From contig CM070572.1 in assembly GCA_036346355.1 (NCBI GenBank), forward strand, positions 6,455,001-6,519,000: a stretch of 64,000 nucleotides of DNA. The letters are read 5' to 3'. The notes below the pieces were generated by a model, which was not told the origin of the DNA, ran no database searches, and worked only from the letters and a program-made list of their open reading frames with translations. The position numbers and the translations under genes are program-made. This document shows, piece after piece, positions 22,295 to 33,935 of the stretch; within the stretch, counting starts at the first letter, position 1, and the number at the start of each line of letters is the position of its first letter. This stretch comes from Rhipidocladum racemiflorum (taxonomy: Eukaryota; Streptophyta; Magnoliopsida; Poales; Poaceae).

Positions 22295-23242
22295 TGTCTC
22301 TGACCCGAACTAACATCCTACCCCACTAAGCATCTTTAGCTTGGCTGCTCTCCCTAACTTCCTCCGGTTCATCACCAACAACCTCCTCCTGTATCGCATG
22401 GACGGCATTGGTTTCCTGAAATACTTGTGCTAACAACACCAATGATCATCCTTTCTTAATCGCCATTCTTACATACGAACTCCACAACTTCGGCCCATTC
22501 AGTTCTACTAACTTCCAGTACGTGCAATCCCGTCTCCGACACCCTACTCTGTGCAGCTTCAAATCATGCGATTCACGGTCGAACGAAAATATCTAGTATA
22601 ACCATTTTGTAACCGTGCTCCATGAACGTTTCCCTGCACGTGATAGGCTAGCCACGATACTTGGAAAATGACTTAGTTCCACGGTCGCTAAATCATGTAT
22701 CTAAAAAAATTATTGCTACTCTACATAGCTAATTACTTACAAACCTAATTAATCTGGTCGCTAAATCGTGTATCCAAAAAAATTATTGCTATTCTACACA
22801 GCTAACTACTTATAACCTAATTAATCTGATCATCAAATCGTGTATTTAAAAAATTATTGCTATTGTACCTAACTAATTACTTGCAAACCTAATTAATCTG
22901 GTCATTAAGTCGTATTTTTAAATTTTAATTCAAATAAACAAAAAAAATTACCTACAAAATCATAACGCATTTCTTCTTCCTCCTCTTTCTTCTCTCCCTC
23001 TTCTTTCTTTCTTTCTTTGCTCGCTCGATGAATAGCCTTCTGGCTAGAGTGCGACGGCGGCTGAGGCTAAGTGCCTCTCTATCGCTATTTGAAATAGCGA
23101 CAGAAAGGTTATCGTTGGTCTTTTGAATAGCGACAGAGAATCTGTCACCATTTCACATAGCTACATAGGGGTATTTTTATTATTTTTTAATCGGCATATT
23201 ATTTCTGTAATTTTTATTAAAAAACTATTATTTAAAAAATTC

Positions 23243-24362
23243 TTACAACTTGACTGAATTTGTTAATGCGAACAAGTTTTGAATCTAGATTATTAATAAG
23301 ACTAGGCGATTGGCTAGTGATTGACTACAATTAACTTTAGGATTCACGAGGTTGATCCATAGATACGGCATCAAATTGGCTGGGCAACAGCACATATCGA
23401 ATTAAGGTGCAAAAATAAAGATGCTTAAAGCAACCATGCCCAGAGTTTGGGCTCAGGATAAACATTAATGTTAATTAACCCCAGGTCTATATGTACAGGC
23501 TTAAACCGAGCCATATGCAGGCGGGTCTAACACTGCAGAGCAGAACGACCGAACCATTCTAGCGTTCCAGTTGCTGTACAGCTCAGAATGATGGTAGATT
23601 TCCCGGTGATCGAACAAGCCACGGCACGCCAATACTTATACTAATCGTATAACATGCATGCATGCATGCGGCAGCTAGCTTGGTAAGCTTGAAGCATAAA
23701 GCGTGTTGCTAGTGCTGACACGCTGTGTACGTAGGTAGGGATTGAATTAACAGCTAGGATCCTTCCTTAATTTTCTTTATTTCTAAGCATTTTCTCTGCA
23801 TTATTGCAAGGGAATATAGTACGGTACTGTATTGAACAAAAACAAATAATGGTTATATTTCCTCTGGTCGCAAATACATATCTTTTTTGATATTGACACG
23901 GTCTCTAAAACATAACTTTGATCACTAATTTTGATTGAAATACATTTGTAAAATCAATAAAATTATAATATTATGAAAGTATTTTTGAGACAAATCTACA
24001 TATATATGATTTTAATGCATCTAATTTACATATTTAAAAAGTGATTAATAATTAGAGTTGCGAAAGTTTAACTATATCTGTATCCAAAACAGAGTACTAC
24101 ACATTGCAAAAACACACAGCAATTCAGGTGAGACAAAATAAATAAATAAATAAATAGAAACCTCGATCGAGTTGTTAATGCACAGTGTGATGCACCTGTG
24201 TCCTAGCTATAAGTAAGCCATCGGACGCACCACTTCCATCAGCCGGTAGCCACAAACACGCAGAGATACCTACACGTAACCACTTGCATTCCTAACCATC
24301 AACATCACACATCGAAGTGTCAAGCTATCAAAGCAAGAAGCGTCGTCAGTTTGGTTAGGAAA
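23243..24362. other. intergenic / ERF upstream region with a degenerate Stowaway-like MITE
   Basis: About 23862-24098 resembles a decayed Stowaway MITE: a left CCTCTGGTCGCAAATACAT-like end and a right end reading ATCCAAAACAGAGTA, with the internal signature TAATATTATGAAAGTATTTTTGAGACAAAT shared with the good copy at 25616-25875. A CTATAAGTA box at 24207-24215 lies about 150 bp before the ERF start codon and is a plausible TATA element. A short CATG repeat lies near 23655. Confidence 0.55.
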
Positions 24363-25055
24363 ATGGTGAAGAGCGCGCAGCAGGAGGCGCCGAGCAACGG
24401 TGGTGGGACTCACGGCGGCAATGCGGCGGCGGCGGCGGCGAGGCAGGGGGGTCAAGGCGGCAGGAGGCAGTACAAGGGCGTGCGGATGCGGAGTTGGGGC
24501 TCGTGGGTGTCGGAGATCCGGGCGCCCAACCAGAAGACGCGGATATGGCTCGGCTCCTACTCCACCGCCGAGGCAGCCGCGCGCGCCTACGACGCCGCGC
24601 TGCTATGCCTCAAGGGCTCCGCCGCCGACCTCAACTTCCCCGTTTACCTCCCCTTCCACCTCCCCGCCGCCGCCATGTCGCCCAAGTCCATCCAGCGCGT
24701 CGCCGCCGCGGCCGCCGCCAATGGTATCCCCCTGCAGCCCGGCGCCGCCGCCTACTCTGCACCCGCGTCCGCGACCCCGCCGTGCAGCTACGGCGACGCG
24801 TCGTCCTCGGCCGTGAGTTCCCCGGAGACCGCCAACACCGACCACGAGATGGCGCATGACGACATGGGGGACGACGTCGACTACGGCGCGCTCGCGGACA
24901 TCGAGGCCTTCTTCCAGTCGCCCAAGTGCATGGAGTACTGCATGATGGACCCATGCAGCACGTTCTTCGCTCCGGCGCCCATGACGGCGGAGGCGGCGGC
25001 CGAGTGGGAGGACGAAGGTGAGATCAGCCTCTGGAGCTTCTCCTCCCACAACTGA
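24363..25055 (+). CDS. AP2/ERF transcription factor, DREB/ERF group II type
   Basis: Single-exon gene, 230 aa, starting at the ATG at 24363 (MVKSAQQEAP); an in-frame TTG upstream is not a plant start. After a Gly/Ala-rich N-terminus, residues 37-93 form one complete AP2 DNA-binding domain, from YKGVRMRSWGSW through SEIRAPNQKTRIWLGSY and AARAYDAA to LNFP. It has the WLG and RAYD motifs and Val at the DREB position 14, but Ala rather than Glu at position 19. The wording matches ERF012-014-like group II (DREB A-5) proteins, as does the acidic C-terminal tail ending EISLWSF, a likely transcriptional motif. Expected to act in the nucleus on GCC or DRE-type elements. GC-rich coding sequence typical of grasses. 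No sign of damage. Confidence 0.92.
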   Translation: MVKSAQQEAPSNGGGTHGGNAAAAAARQGGQGGRRQYKGVRMRSWGSWVSEIRAPNQKTRIWLGSYSTAEAAARAYDAALLCLKGSAADLNFPVYLPFHLPAAAMSPKSIQRVAAAAAANGIPLQPGAAAYSAPASATPPCSYGDASSSAVSSPETANTDHEMAHDDMGDDVDYGALADIEAFFQSPKCMEYCMMDPCSTFFAPAPMTAEAAAEWEDEGEISLWSFSSHN

Positions 25056-25615
25056 GCTCAAGCAAACGTCAGCTCGCCGGAGAGAAGGCCATATTAAGCA
25101 ACTCAATACTGACTGATTGATTAATTATTACTACTACGTCATCAAGGATTGCTCACGGTAAAATAAGCATATACTATGATTAATAATTGTTTGATTCATA
25201 TATATATGTAGTTAATTATTGTTGTTCTAGTAGTACTAGACTAATTGTGCATTTGTGGGGGAGCTCTGATGGAGCTACATGTTTTAAGGCAGCTTTCCAC
25301 GGAGACAACTCCTCTCAATTGCATGTCATACTGTGTGTAAAAACTGTTTCGGCAAATGCAAGTAATGAATTATGATGTACTCGTCATATACTTTTGTCCA
25401 AAGCATTGTCCTTTTGCTAGTGCAGTTATGGTATGATGCCGATGGTATCAAGTCGACGCAGAGTTTTCTGGGATCCTTGTGACTAAAATTTTAGTGCGGG
25501 TCATGCGCCTTATGGGCCGCAGTTGTCTGACGTATTTTCGGCTTAATTAATGGTATGCATCGTAACATCGAGTGCCTCTGTACACAGAGATCTCTTCCTC
25601 TGTTGTTTGTTAGTA

Positions 25616-25875
25616 CTCCCTCCAGTTTAATAATAGATGTCGTTTTGGACATAGTGATGATCAAACTTCTAGAACTTTGACTATTGATATATTTTTAAAT
25701 ATTTAAATTAGATATATGAAAATTATATGTGTAGATTTGTCTCGAGAAGTACTTTCATAATATTATAATTTTATTCGGTTTTATAAATATATTATAATAA
25801 AAATTAGCGGTCAAAGTTGTATTTTGAAGACCGTGTCGATGTCCAAAACGACATCTATTATCAAACTGGAGGGAG
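25616..25875. mobile_element. Stowaway MITE
   Basis: Textbook Stowaway: starts CTCCCTCCAGTTTAATAATA and ends in its complement, TATTATCAAACTGGAGGGAG, flanked by TA at 25614-25615 and 25876-25877. 260 bp. It lies about 560 bp downstream of the ERF stop. Confidence 0.95.
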
Positions 25876-26013
25876 TACTACTTTGTTATAGGGTTAACCA
25901 CCTGTCTCAATCTTTTTAATGATAGAGAGGGATTTATTTGTCACTCATGAACATCATTACTGCATCACAGTCATAAGGTTGTGCATTCTATCCAGACTGC
26001 ACAATGCGTTATT

Positions 26014-26016
<3 letters not shown>

Positions 26017-26056
<40 letters not shown>
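26017..26056. repeat. (CT)n microsatellite
   Basis: About 20 uninterrupted CT units. Confidence 0.95.
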
Positions 26057-26061
<5 letters not shown>

Positions 26062-26984
26062 AGTGAGCTCACGAGTTACTCTATTACGCACTCTTTAATT
26101 TTTCCGCTCGCATTTTTCAGGAGTAGCTAGATACTCCTATACCCTCCGTCTCGATCTGTCCTATAATTCTTCAACTGCGAAAACATAATATACGAAATGT
26201 TACTATAATTAACCGAGATGCTGCAGTCACGAGATTCGAATGATGATGTTAACTCACAAAGGAGGCAGGAGATACTGCCATGTTTGGAGTGCCAAGCACT
26301 CAAGGAAGTACGCAAAAAAGTTTGGCTTCCGCCTTCCGGTCAAAAGCAACACAGAGTTTTCTCTCGCTGTCATGTAAAACAGCTGGTTTTCCCAAAAGAT
26401 ATCATGCGCCACTAGCTAGATTAAATTTTGGATAATTATGACCGTGACATCCTAATAGTTGGGATTTAGAGAAATAACTAGTTGACTATATGGTAATACG
26501 CGAAAAGCCAAAAATTAGAAAAATAACACTCATAGGATAAAATGACGCTTTTGCCCTCTCTCTTCTTCGAGTTCACTCCCTCTCCCTCTTCTCTGACCGA
26601 GCTGCGCCGCCTCCCTCGAGTTGTGCTGCTGCCCTGTCGGTCTCCAAGCGCACCGTCTCCCCCTATCAGTCTCCCAGCGTGCCGCCGTCGGTCTCCATGC
26701 AGTGGCGTGACAATGAACTCACGATGGCATCGTGACTAGGCCTGTAAACAAACCAAGCTCCAGCGAGCTTAGTTTCTCAGGCTCGCTCGGTGAAAACTTG
26801 AGTTGGGGTTTGAATCTAGATCTAGACTCGAGCTTGTCTCGGTCCAATCTTGAGTAGGCTCGAACTTGGTTCAAGTAAGCTCGATAACAATAAATAATTT
26901 AATATACACTATTTTTCAATAATAATAAAAACTTAAGATCAACATCGGCTCGAGTAAGCTCGGTAAGAGTTAACATTTAGTAAT
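26057..26984. other. intergenic with a lone hAT-like end
   Basis: No gene seen. About 26735-26960 is a repeat family rich in CTCGAG and AAGCTCG (GGCTCGAACTTGG, GTAAGCTCG). It begins near TAGGCCTGTAAACAAACC, which looks like one terminus of a hAT-type element; the other end is missing, so it is probably truncated against the LINE fragment that follows. Confidence 0.4.
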
Positions 26985-27160
26985 ATTACCAGGCTGAAAG
27001 TAAAATCCTCTTTGGTCAAAATCCTCTTTGTCATCAACAGCCAAATAAAAACCTTTATTTTCAGGGGGATTTTTGTGTTCCAGAGATATTTGTGTGGGAA
27101 ATCCACCCTACTCATTATCAAAGCCAAATAAAAAGATTTCACTGAGAACTCACCATTGTA
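26985..27160 (-). pseudogene. LINE fragment: reverse-transcriptase zinc-binding (zf-RVT) domain
   Basis: On the minus strand a short open stretch reads FSVKSFYLALI, then HKYLWNTKIPLKIKVFIWLL and ILTKEDF. This matches the zf-RVT region near the C-terminus of plant non-LTR retrotransposon polyproteins (pattern K..W....P.K...F.W......L). It is a 3' remnant; no RT core or poly-A tail was found next to it. A 22-bp direct duplication (CCATTGTAAGTTAGCATTC) lies at its edge (27152-27192). Confidence 0.7.
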
Positions 27161-27393
27161 AGTTAGCATTCCCCATTGTAAGTTAGCATTCAAATAATGC
27201 TATCTTCCCCCATCTTTTATTTTAAATTCTTCACATTCCATCCTTTACCACATTATGTTGGTTTATCCCCAGAGAGTTCTCCTAAATTTAATTCTACTCC
27301 ACCCAAATTTATAAACCTCAGCCACAGTGACATGCAGGCTGAAAGTAACATTATACAACCTAGGATATTTTTGAGCCAAAGTTTCATTACTAA

Positions 27394-27786
27394 GGGCCTG
27401 TTTGGCAACAAAGTATTTTCATAGTTTCTAGGCAAAACTATGGTTTTGAAGAATACCATGGTATTTTTGGCAATATAGTGTTTGGAAGCAACCCAAAAAA
27501 CTTTGTTTTGAATACCATGGTATTGCCAATACCATGGTATTTTTGGGGTATTGAAAACTCCACTCAAAGTGGAGTTTTGGGCTTTTGGTGTTGGTGTAGA
27601 GAGTGAGAGGTGTCACTACTTTGAAAATACCATGCAAAAGACTTTGTAGCCAAACAGTTTGTAGTTCTAAGAAAAACCATGGTTTCAATGGTGGTAGGTA
27701 AAATCATGGTATTTATGCCAAAATAATCTCTAAGCCATGGCTTTGTACTACCATGATATTGAAAAACTTTGCTTCCAAACAGGGCC
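27394..27786. mobile_element. Tourist-type (PIF/Harbinger) MITE
   Basis: Starts GGGCCTGTTTGGCAACAAAG and ends CTTTGCTTCCAAACAGGGCC, flanked by TAA on both sides (27391-27393 and 27787-27789), the PIF/Harbinger target. 393 bp. The interior contains at least three ATACCATGGTAT perfect palindromes and further CCATGGT half-sites. Confidence 0.88.
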
Positions 27787-27789
27787 TAA

Positions 27790-28208
27790 TCCATTTGTCC
27801 TCCCAAAATCTTGTTCTCTCTCCATTGCCAACATTGTTTTTTTGCAAAACTAGAGGAAAATATTTTGAATCTTCATCAGCCCAGACCAAAAATGAGAGTC
27901 CCCGTATTTAGAACTTCTTTGAGAGAAAGCTTTGTTATCTAAGTACTTCTTTCTCAACGAATTTATCCAATTTCAACTTTCTACAATGTTAATGACCTAA
28001 TTTCCCTATTATTTTTCTGAAAATGCATCGAACAAAGAAAGCCAGGGCTAAAGAGTTAAAAGAGAGAGAGAGAAGAAGGGATCCGAATCTGTTGCTATTG
28101 GGGGCCGTTTCTGCTCGGGCAAAAAGCCCACTGCACATTGACCCGCACCCGATCCGTCTAACCCAAACAAGCGAAGCCTCCTGCCTCCGCATCCGAAAGA
28201 CGCCTTCA
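27790..28208. other. upstream region of the YbaK-domain gene, split by a hAT insertion
   Basis: No separate gene seen. It probably contains displaced promoter sequence of the gene at 28943, since a hAT element is inserted just after it. A GAGAGAGAG patch lies near 28062. Confidence 0.45.
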
Positions 28209-28216
28209 GCGCCAGC

Positions 28217-28883
28217 TAGGGACTTTTTTCTAATCTTAATCTATTTTTTTCTCGAATTTGGAATCGGATACGGGCTAGCCGGATATGGATACGAATCCGA
28301 GTTATTCGGGATACGGATATGTGATGGATTCGGATCAAAAACAGATAAAGATATACAGATAATGCACGCATATATAAAGTAATATATGTTAAATTAAACC
28401 GTACGAGTACATAACTATAGTAGTAAGTTATGTATCAATCAAATCTAATAGACATCATAGAAAGAATATGCTACTTTAGGATCAATAGAACCATCTAATT
28501 GCCAATAAAAATGAGCTAATATTGAAAAAAATATGATGAAATGAGCTGGATGTTGCTGATATCCAAATAGAAAATATCAGGTTATCCGATTCAAATATCT
28601 GAATAGGAAATATCCGGATATCCAAATAGGAAATATCCAGATCCGATATTGTATCCATCGGATACTAAAGACTTCGAATCCGGATCTACATCAAGATAAA
28701 ATATCCGGATTCGGATTCGGTCGGATAGCTATATTCGGAATACGGATCGAGTTTTAAACGGATTCAGATCAGATCAGGCGGTCCGGATTCGGATTCGGTC
28801 GGATAGCTATATTCGAAATATGGATAGAGTTTTAAACGGATTCAGCAGATCGGGCGGATATTTCTGTCCTATTTTCACCCCTA
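28217..28883. mobile_element. non-autonomous hAT element
   Basis: Starts TAGGGACTTTT and ends TTTTCACCCCTA, flanked by an identical 8-bp TSD, GCGCCAGC (28209-28216 and 28884-28891). 667 bp. The interior is made of GGATTCGGAT, GGATATCC and AAATATCCGG motifs, with a 78-bp tandem duplication (units from 28705 and 28783). No transposase. Its right end lies 59 bp before the start codon of the YbaK-domain gene. Confidence 0.9.
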
Positions 28884-28942
28884 GCGCCAGCAGTTCGGCC
28901 TCCCCAACTCGTCTCGTGCCGCCGCCGCCGCCGTCGTGAGCC

Positions 28943-31900
28943 ATGGGGTACACCAAGGACCAGCTCCTCGCGCGCCTCCAGGTAGGCACTAACGGCGCCA
29001 CGGCGCCACCCATCTCTCGCTCCCAACCCTCCCAAATCGCTTCCTGTTGTCGCTTCCTAGCCGTGGAGATCGATTGGATTGGCGCTCGTGGACGCGCCGG
29101 TGCTCCTGATTGTAGCGTCGACGAGATGCTGCCTTCGAGATTGATTTGGTTGTGCTTAGCTTAGTTATGAAGCGTAGCGTGAGAAGGCTTGTGTTTTTAG
29201 CTGAATTTGGTTTTGCAGTGTTAGAAAAGGAGAAGTTTCCCCTTACGTGCTTAGATCGAAGTGCGAAATTGCTCAGTTGTATTGCATGAGTACGACGAAC
29301 TGTTTCAATCTGGATGTTGCAAACGATAAAATGTTTGCTTTCTAGCGTTACAATGAAGCTAGGGCTCAATTTGGTGGTATTGCCTTCTGCAGGAGCTTAA
29401 GATTGATTTGACGTGCTACGATCACCCGGTTGTGTTGACGGTCGAGGAACAGGTTAGTGAGCCATGAAGTTCATACTTCGTTTTGTGATGGCTTCCGATT
29501 GATTCATTGTGATTGCTAACTGAACTTTTGCTTTGCCAGGCCAAATATGTTGGGCATTTAGGAGGTGCTTTGAGTAAAAATCTACTTTTGAAGGTACGTG
29601 TGTTGGCAATTGATGGACAGTTAATTCTTCGGAGCCTGATACTCATGTTCATGTGTTGATATTTGTGAATTCTGAGTTTCAGGACAAGAAGCATCGGCTG
29701 TATATTGTTTCTGCCCTTGCTGGCACCAAAGTTGACATGAAAAGTAGGTGAATTTCTTGATGATTACATATTTTCGTTACTTATTTGGGCATCGTGTCAA
29801 TTAATGTTGTTTTCTTTAAAACTACTAGTTCTATCCCAACGTCTTGGTTTGGGAAAAGGTGGTCTACGGATGGCTCCTGAGGAAAATTTACTCGAAGTAC
29901 TTCAGGTCAACCATTATTTATGCTGTTTTAAAAACAACTTTCTATTATTTGAAACTTTGTTGTGAAAGCAACTAAGCAAAAGGGCATAGACGCATAGTGC
30001 ATCTTCTGGTACATTTTTTTTTTATGTAAATCAACATTAGTAATGTCCTGTTGGTTTGTCAGGTCCACTGAAAAACATGACAAGAAAGTTTGGTACAATA
30101 TTTTAGTATTTTAGAGGAATAATCTTTTAATTGAGTCATGAGCTCTTATGGTTTACTGTTTAGAGCACAATCTTTACAAATGGTGTATCCCATAATGTTG
30201 TTTATCATTGGAGGTCTACTTGCTTCAAGTAGGCAAATTCAACAAAAGAACATTCTGTTTATAGTTATTAGTGTTGGGGGTGAGGAAGCAAGATGTCTCG
30301 AAATCACAACATTTCTTAAATACTGCTTATTTGGCTTGATGCATAAACCAATACATTTTATTATATTGTCGTTTTTAGTTTTTTTTTGTCCTCGTCATTT
30401 TTAGTGTGGAGAGTACTTGAACTGTTGGATAGCTCATTTTAGATTCAGTTTTATGGTTCACAACTTCACATGTTAATATGTTCTTTGCTCCTTGATTATC
30501 TCCAGGTACCATTAGGGTGTGTTACTCCATTTGCGCTAATCAATGAGTCTGCAAGGTATGTTAGCTTGCTTAGACTGTACCATTGACTGTCTCTATCTTC
30601 ACTAATTATAGTATCTTTGATTGAAGAAAAGTTATTGCCAACTGTAATCTTGTTCCAACTGTGATTTATTATCGGAGTGGGAATTTGGGTCAACAATTTG
30701 CGAGACATATTTCTCACATCTAGATCGGATGGTGCGCCATGTTATCTCATCATGAGCATGGCTGAACTTTTCAGTCCTATATGTGGGTTTTACTTTGAAA
30801 ATAGGATGTCACTGATGACAAATAACCTGCTCAAATGCTTAAAATCATATGCAAACTTATTTCAAAATGTTTTGTTTTTCACATGTTTTGTATTTCTGTT
30901 TCATAGCGATTTGTATTACTGTTTCATAGTTATCCTTATTTTTATTGCCTTTTCAAGTAATCTGTGACTGTTACTGATTCATAAAATTGTTTATTTGCAA
31001 GCAGTGCCGTCTCATTATTACTGGACCAAGGTTTTAAGTCTAAACAGAGCTGCTACTTCCATCCACTGACAAATGACATGACCATTGGTATGATTCACAT
31101 TATCATCGCTTCCTTTACTTACGACGAGTCACTACTTCATTTGCTGTTGTTAATTGATAGATTACTGGATTGCACACTGTTATGTTAGCTAGCTATGATG
31201 TCAGACTTGTGAAGAGGTTGCAAAGAATTATGTATCATGACCTGGCTAATGTTATGTGCTTTGGCAAAAATAGAGAGACACTTATACTCAAATCTTTTAC
31301 TACTAATTGGCTAAGTCCTGACGTACTTCATCTCAGCTCTCAGCTCAAGCAATCTGGACAAGTTTCTCATCTCCATTGGGAACCGGCCAGCTTATGTAGA
31401 TTTGGAGGTAATTTTTGGATCATTAGCATAGGATTCGTATATATATTTGAAAGAAATTCTAACATTATTGTTTTGGTTCAGGTTTCACCAGCGGTAGGTA
31501 AAGATAATCCTCCTGATCTAGCTGATCTTGTACCGTCTGGCGTCCCGAATTCCTCAGAATCAGTTGAGACTGTGACACCTACTCATGTTCCTCAACAAAA
31601 TAATGTGCCCAAAGAGAAAACATGTCTTCCAGGTGAGCTAATGATATACACCATACTTCTCTCCTTGCTGTGCAGTTGTCACTCTTATTTTGTGTGTGTG
31701 CTTCGTATAAACAATTATATATATGGACGATGCTGACAATTTTCAGCTGTATGGTGTTCTATTGAACCAACAAAACTTGCATGACGACCATCTTGTTGTG
31801 TATGCCTTACTATTGGTTGGGCTGTCAATGGATGCGAGAGAAGTATTGCTGCAGCATGTACCCATGTACTAAAATATTGCGGGTAGAACAAAAGAAAAAT

Positions 31901-33935
31901 ACTCTGTACCACTAGCATGTCATGTTGGTGAATCTGAACTCTTTTATAACACCATGCTATCAAGGATGGGATGAGCCTATACTTGAATATGGTTCTAGAA
32001 GACTGCCTACCAACAAGATGAATATAGCAGCTGTCACTGGAGAAATCTAGACATTTACCAAACAACCCTGTTTAGCCATGGAAGTGGTCAGTTGTGGTGT
32101 TCTGGTGTGGGCCTGTGAGGCAATAGATCAGGTACAACTTGGGTACCTTGGTTTACCTAACATGTATGATCTAATGTGACTTGGCATTGTGTCACGATTG
32201 CTGCATCAGGATAGAGACGAATCAACCATAGCATTTCAATTATCATTTCTAGAATGAATTCGATTTGTTTTAGAAATAACCATAACTGATTACACGAGAC
32301 AGGATTACATCACAATGCAAGGAGGGTGCAATATATTTAGTTGCTTATTGTCTGTCTTGTGCTCATACACGTGCATTTTATTCATAAACATTCTTGAGCT
32401 TATGATTATTCCTTTCAAGTCTCGACAGTCAAACATGACAAGTTTTGTCCTTGATCAGAAGTGAAGACTAAGCCCAAAGTTCAGAACAAGGGCACAGAAA
32501 AGTTGCAAAGCAAAATACCTACTAATGGGACTAATGTTGATAAATTTGTAAATGATGTGTTTGGCATCATTTCTCCGTTGTTCCTGTCAGAGGTATTCCA
32601 ATGAGCTTATCTATGATAGTCCTCTCATGTCATGTCCGCTTGTGTTGATAAATATTCTCCTGCAGGTATCAAAGAAACTGAATGTTAAGCAGGAAGAGCT
32701 TTCTTCAATATTAGATGGCTTTAGAGGACGAGCTGCTCCAGATTTGGAGAGTGTAACGGTGAGTTCCTCTACTGATTTTTGTTAGCACTGCTCAAGCATC
32801 TCTGTAAATGATATATAGTCAAAATCCAGGCTTCTACTAGAAGTAATTGAGTAGTTACATTAGATTTGCCACTCCATAGAATGCAATTCATAATTTTGCC
32901 CTTGTCTTTGATGATTTTACCCATATGCTTCTTCTTCCTCCCCCTTCCCCCTCCTCCTCTTCTTTTCTTTTTGCTTTGGCCATGGCGGCACGCATCCAAA
33001 CAGCACCAAGATGCATTGGCCTCCTCCGCCCAGCCAGCAGGTGATTGCGGCAAAGTTGTGAGGCTGTAGAGTTGTGCTGAGCAGGGAATTGGCGGGAAGG
33101 ACCACCAGGTGGTGGGGGCGGCGGGTCGAGCATGATTGGGGATGCGGGGAGGAGGTGGGTGGTGGGGAAGGGGGAAGAGGCTGGGGTGGTGCTGCCATGG
33201 CTGGAGCAAGAAGAGAAGAGGAGGAAGGAGGGGAGGAGGAAGAAGGGGGGCAAAATCGGAAAAGACGGGCAAAATGTCCAAAGTGGCATATATTGGATTG
33301 CACCTTCTATAGAGTGGCAAATGATGAACTGCATTCTATAGAGTGGCACATCATCAATTCGCCCGTTAAATAATGGACGCTGCTAAAGGTATCATGGAGT
33401 CACCTCTCTTGTTAGAGAAATAACACATCATTCTGTACTTCTTCCATGGAAAATTTCCAATTTAAACTTGAAAATATCACTTATGTATGGGTAACTTCGT
33501 TATTGTGCTGAAGGCCATCTGATGAGTAATACCGATCTCTCCTTGAGCCTTGTGAAAACTCAATATTATTTGCTCATTATTTCAGAAGGAAATAATATTC
33601 TTCCTGATGTCTGAATATACATGGTCCTATCCGGGGAATTGGATGATTAATCATATTTATAAAAAAATATATCATGTTTCAGTATCATAAGATAAATTGA
33701 TGTGGCTTGATTACTAAGTGGTGATATAACTGCAGTTTAGACTTCGATGTCGCTTCACTTTTTTTTATTTGCTCCCATAATAAACAAGGGTAGGGCATTT
33801 CAATGATATGCGAAGCATAACCCATACCATGTACTGCAGATGAGCCTGAAGAATGCGTCGTACACTGCGGGATTTCAGGCTGGCTTTGAGACTATGCTCA
33901 ATTCGGGTTCAAACGGAAGGCACTCTCGGAAATAA
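28943..33935 (+). CDS. YbaK/ProX prolyl-tRNA-editing-domain protein (PRORSD1-like)
   Basis: Twelve exons, all with GT-AG introns and consistent phase: 28943-28981, 29393-29452, 29540-29593, 29683-29743, 29829-29905, 30506-30555, 31005-31087, 31337-31407, 31482-31632, 32459-32592, 32666-32758, 33840-33935. The product is 322 aa, about the size I recall for plant homologues. It starts MGYTKDQLLARLQ. Residues ~15-165 form the YbaK/aminoacyl-tRNA deacylase fold (YDHPVVLTVEEQ, GGALSKNLLLKDKK, SALAGTKVDMK, LGKGGLRMAPEE, GCVTPFALIN, HPLTNDMTIAL). This family hydrolyses mischarged tRNA in trans, typically Ala-tRNA(Pro). The C-terminus (~215-322) is a charged tail. No transit peptide is obvious, so cytosolic action is likely. 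A hAT insertion abuts the leader and a foldback element sits in intron 11. Confidence 0.92.
32867..33348. mobile_element. foldback-type non-autonomous DNA element in intron 11
   Basis: Left end TGCCACTCCATAGAATGCA; right end the complement of TGCCACTCTATAGAATGCA, over ~33 bp of good TIR. A second inward copy of the right repeat occurs near 33300. The interior is a GC-rich hairpin: a pyrimidine tract (32925-32980) and a purine tract (33205-33255) bracket two CCATGGC sites. No clean TSD found. It is spliced out with intron 11 of the YbaK-domain gene. Confidence 0.7.

Larger units (their letters stand above)
15260..23242 (-). mobile_element. decayed autonomous Mutator-like element (MURA + PMD + GRF)
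   Basis: A 7983-bp element flanked by a perfect 9-bp TSD, TTACAACTT (15251-15259 and 23243-23251), the size expected for Mutator. TIRs of about 110 bp share GAATTTTTTAAAT, AAAAATTACAGAAATAATAT and AAAAATACCCCT, and end in AATGGYGACA. Coding remnants all read on the minus strand: MURA transposase (about 22300-20090), a plant-mobile-domain protein (about 19882-17640) and a GRF zinc-finger protein (about 16770-16190). All are interrupted. MURA plus PMD has been reported in plants; the GRF partner is my reading. Confidence 0.9.
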
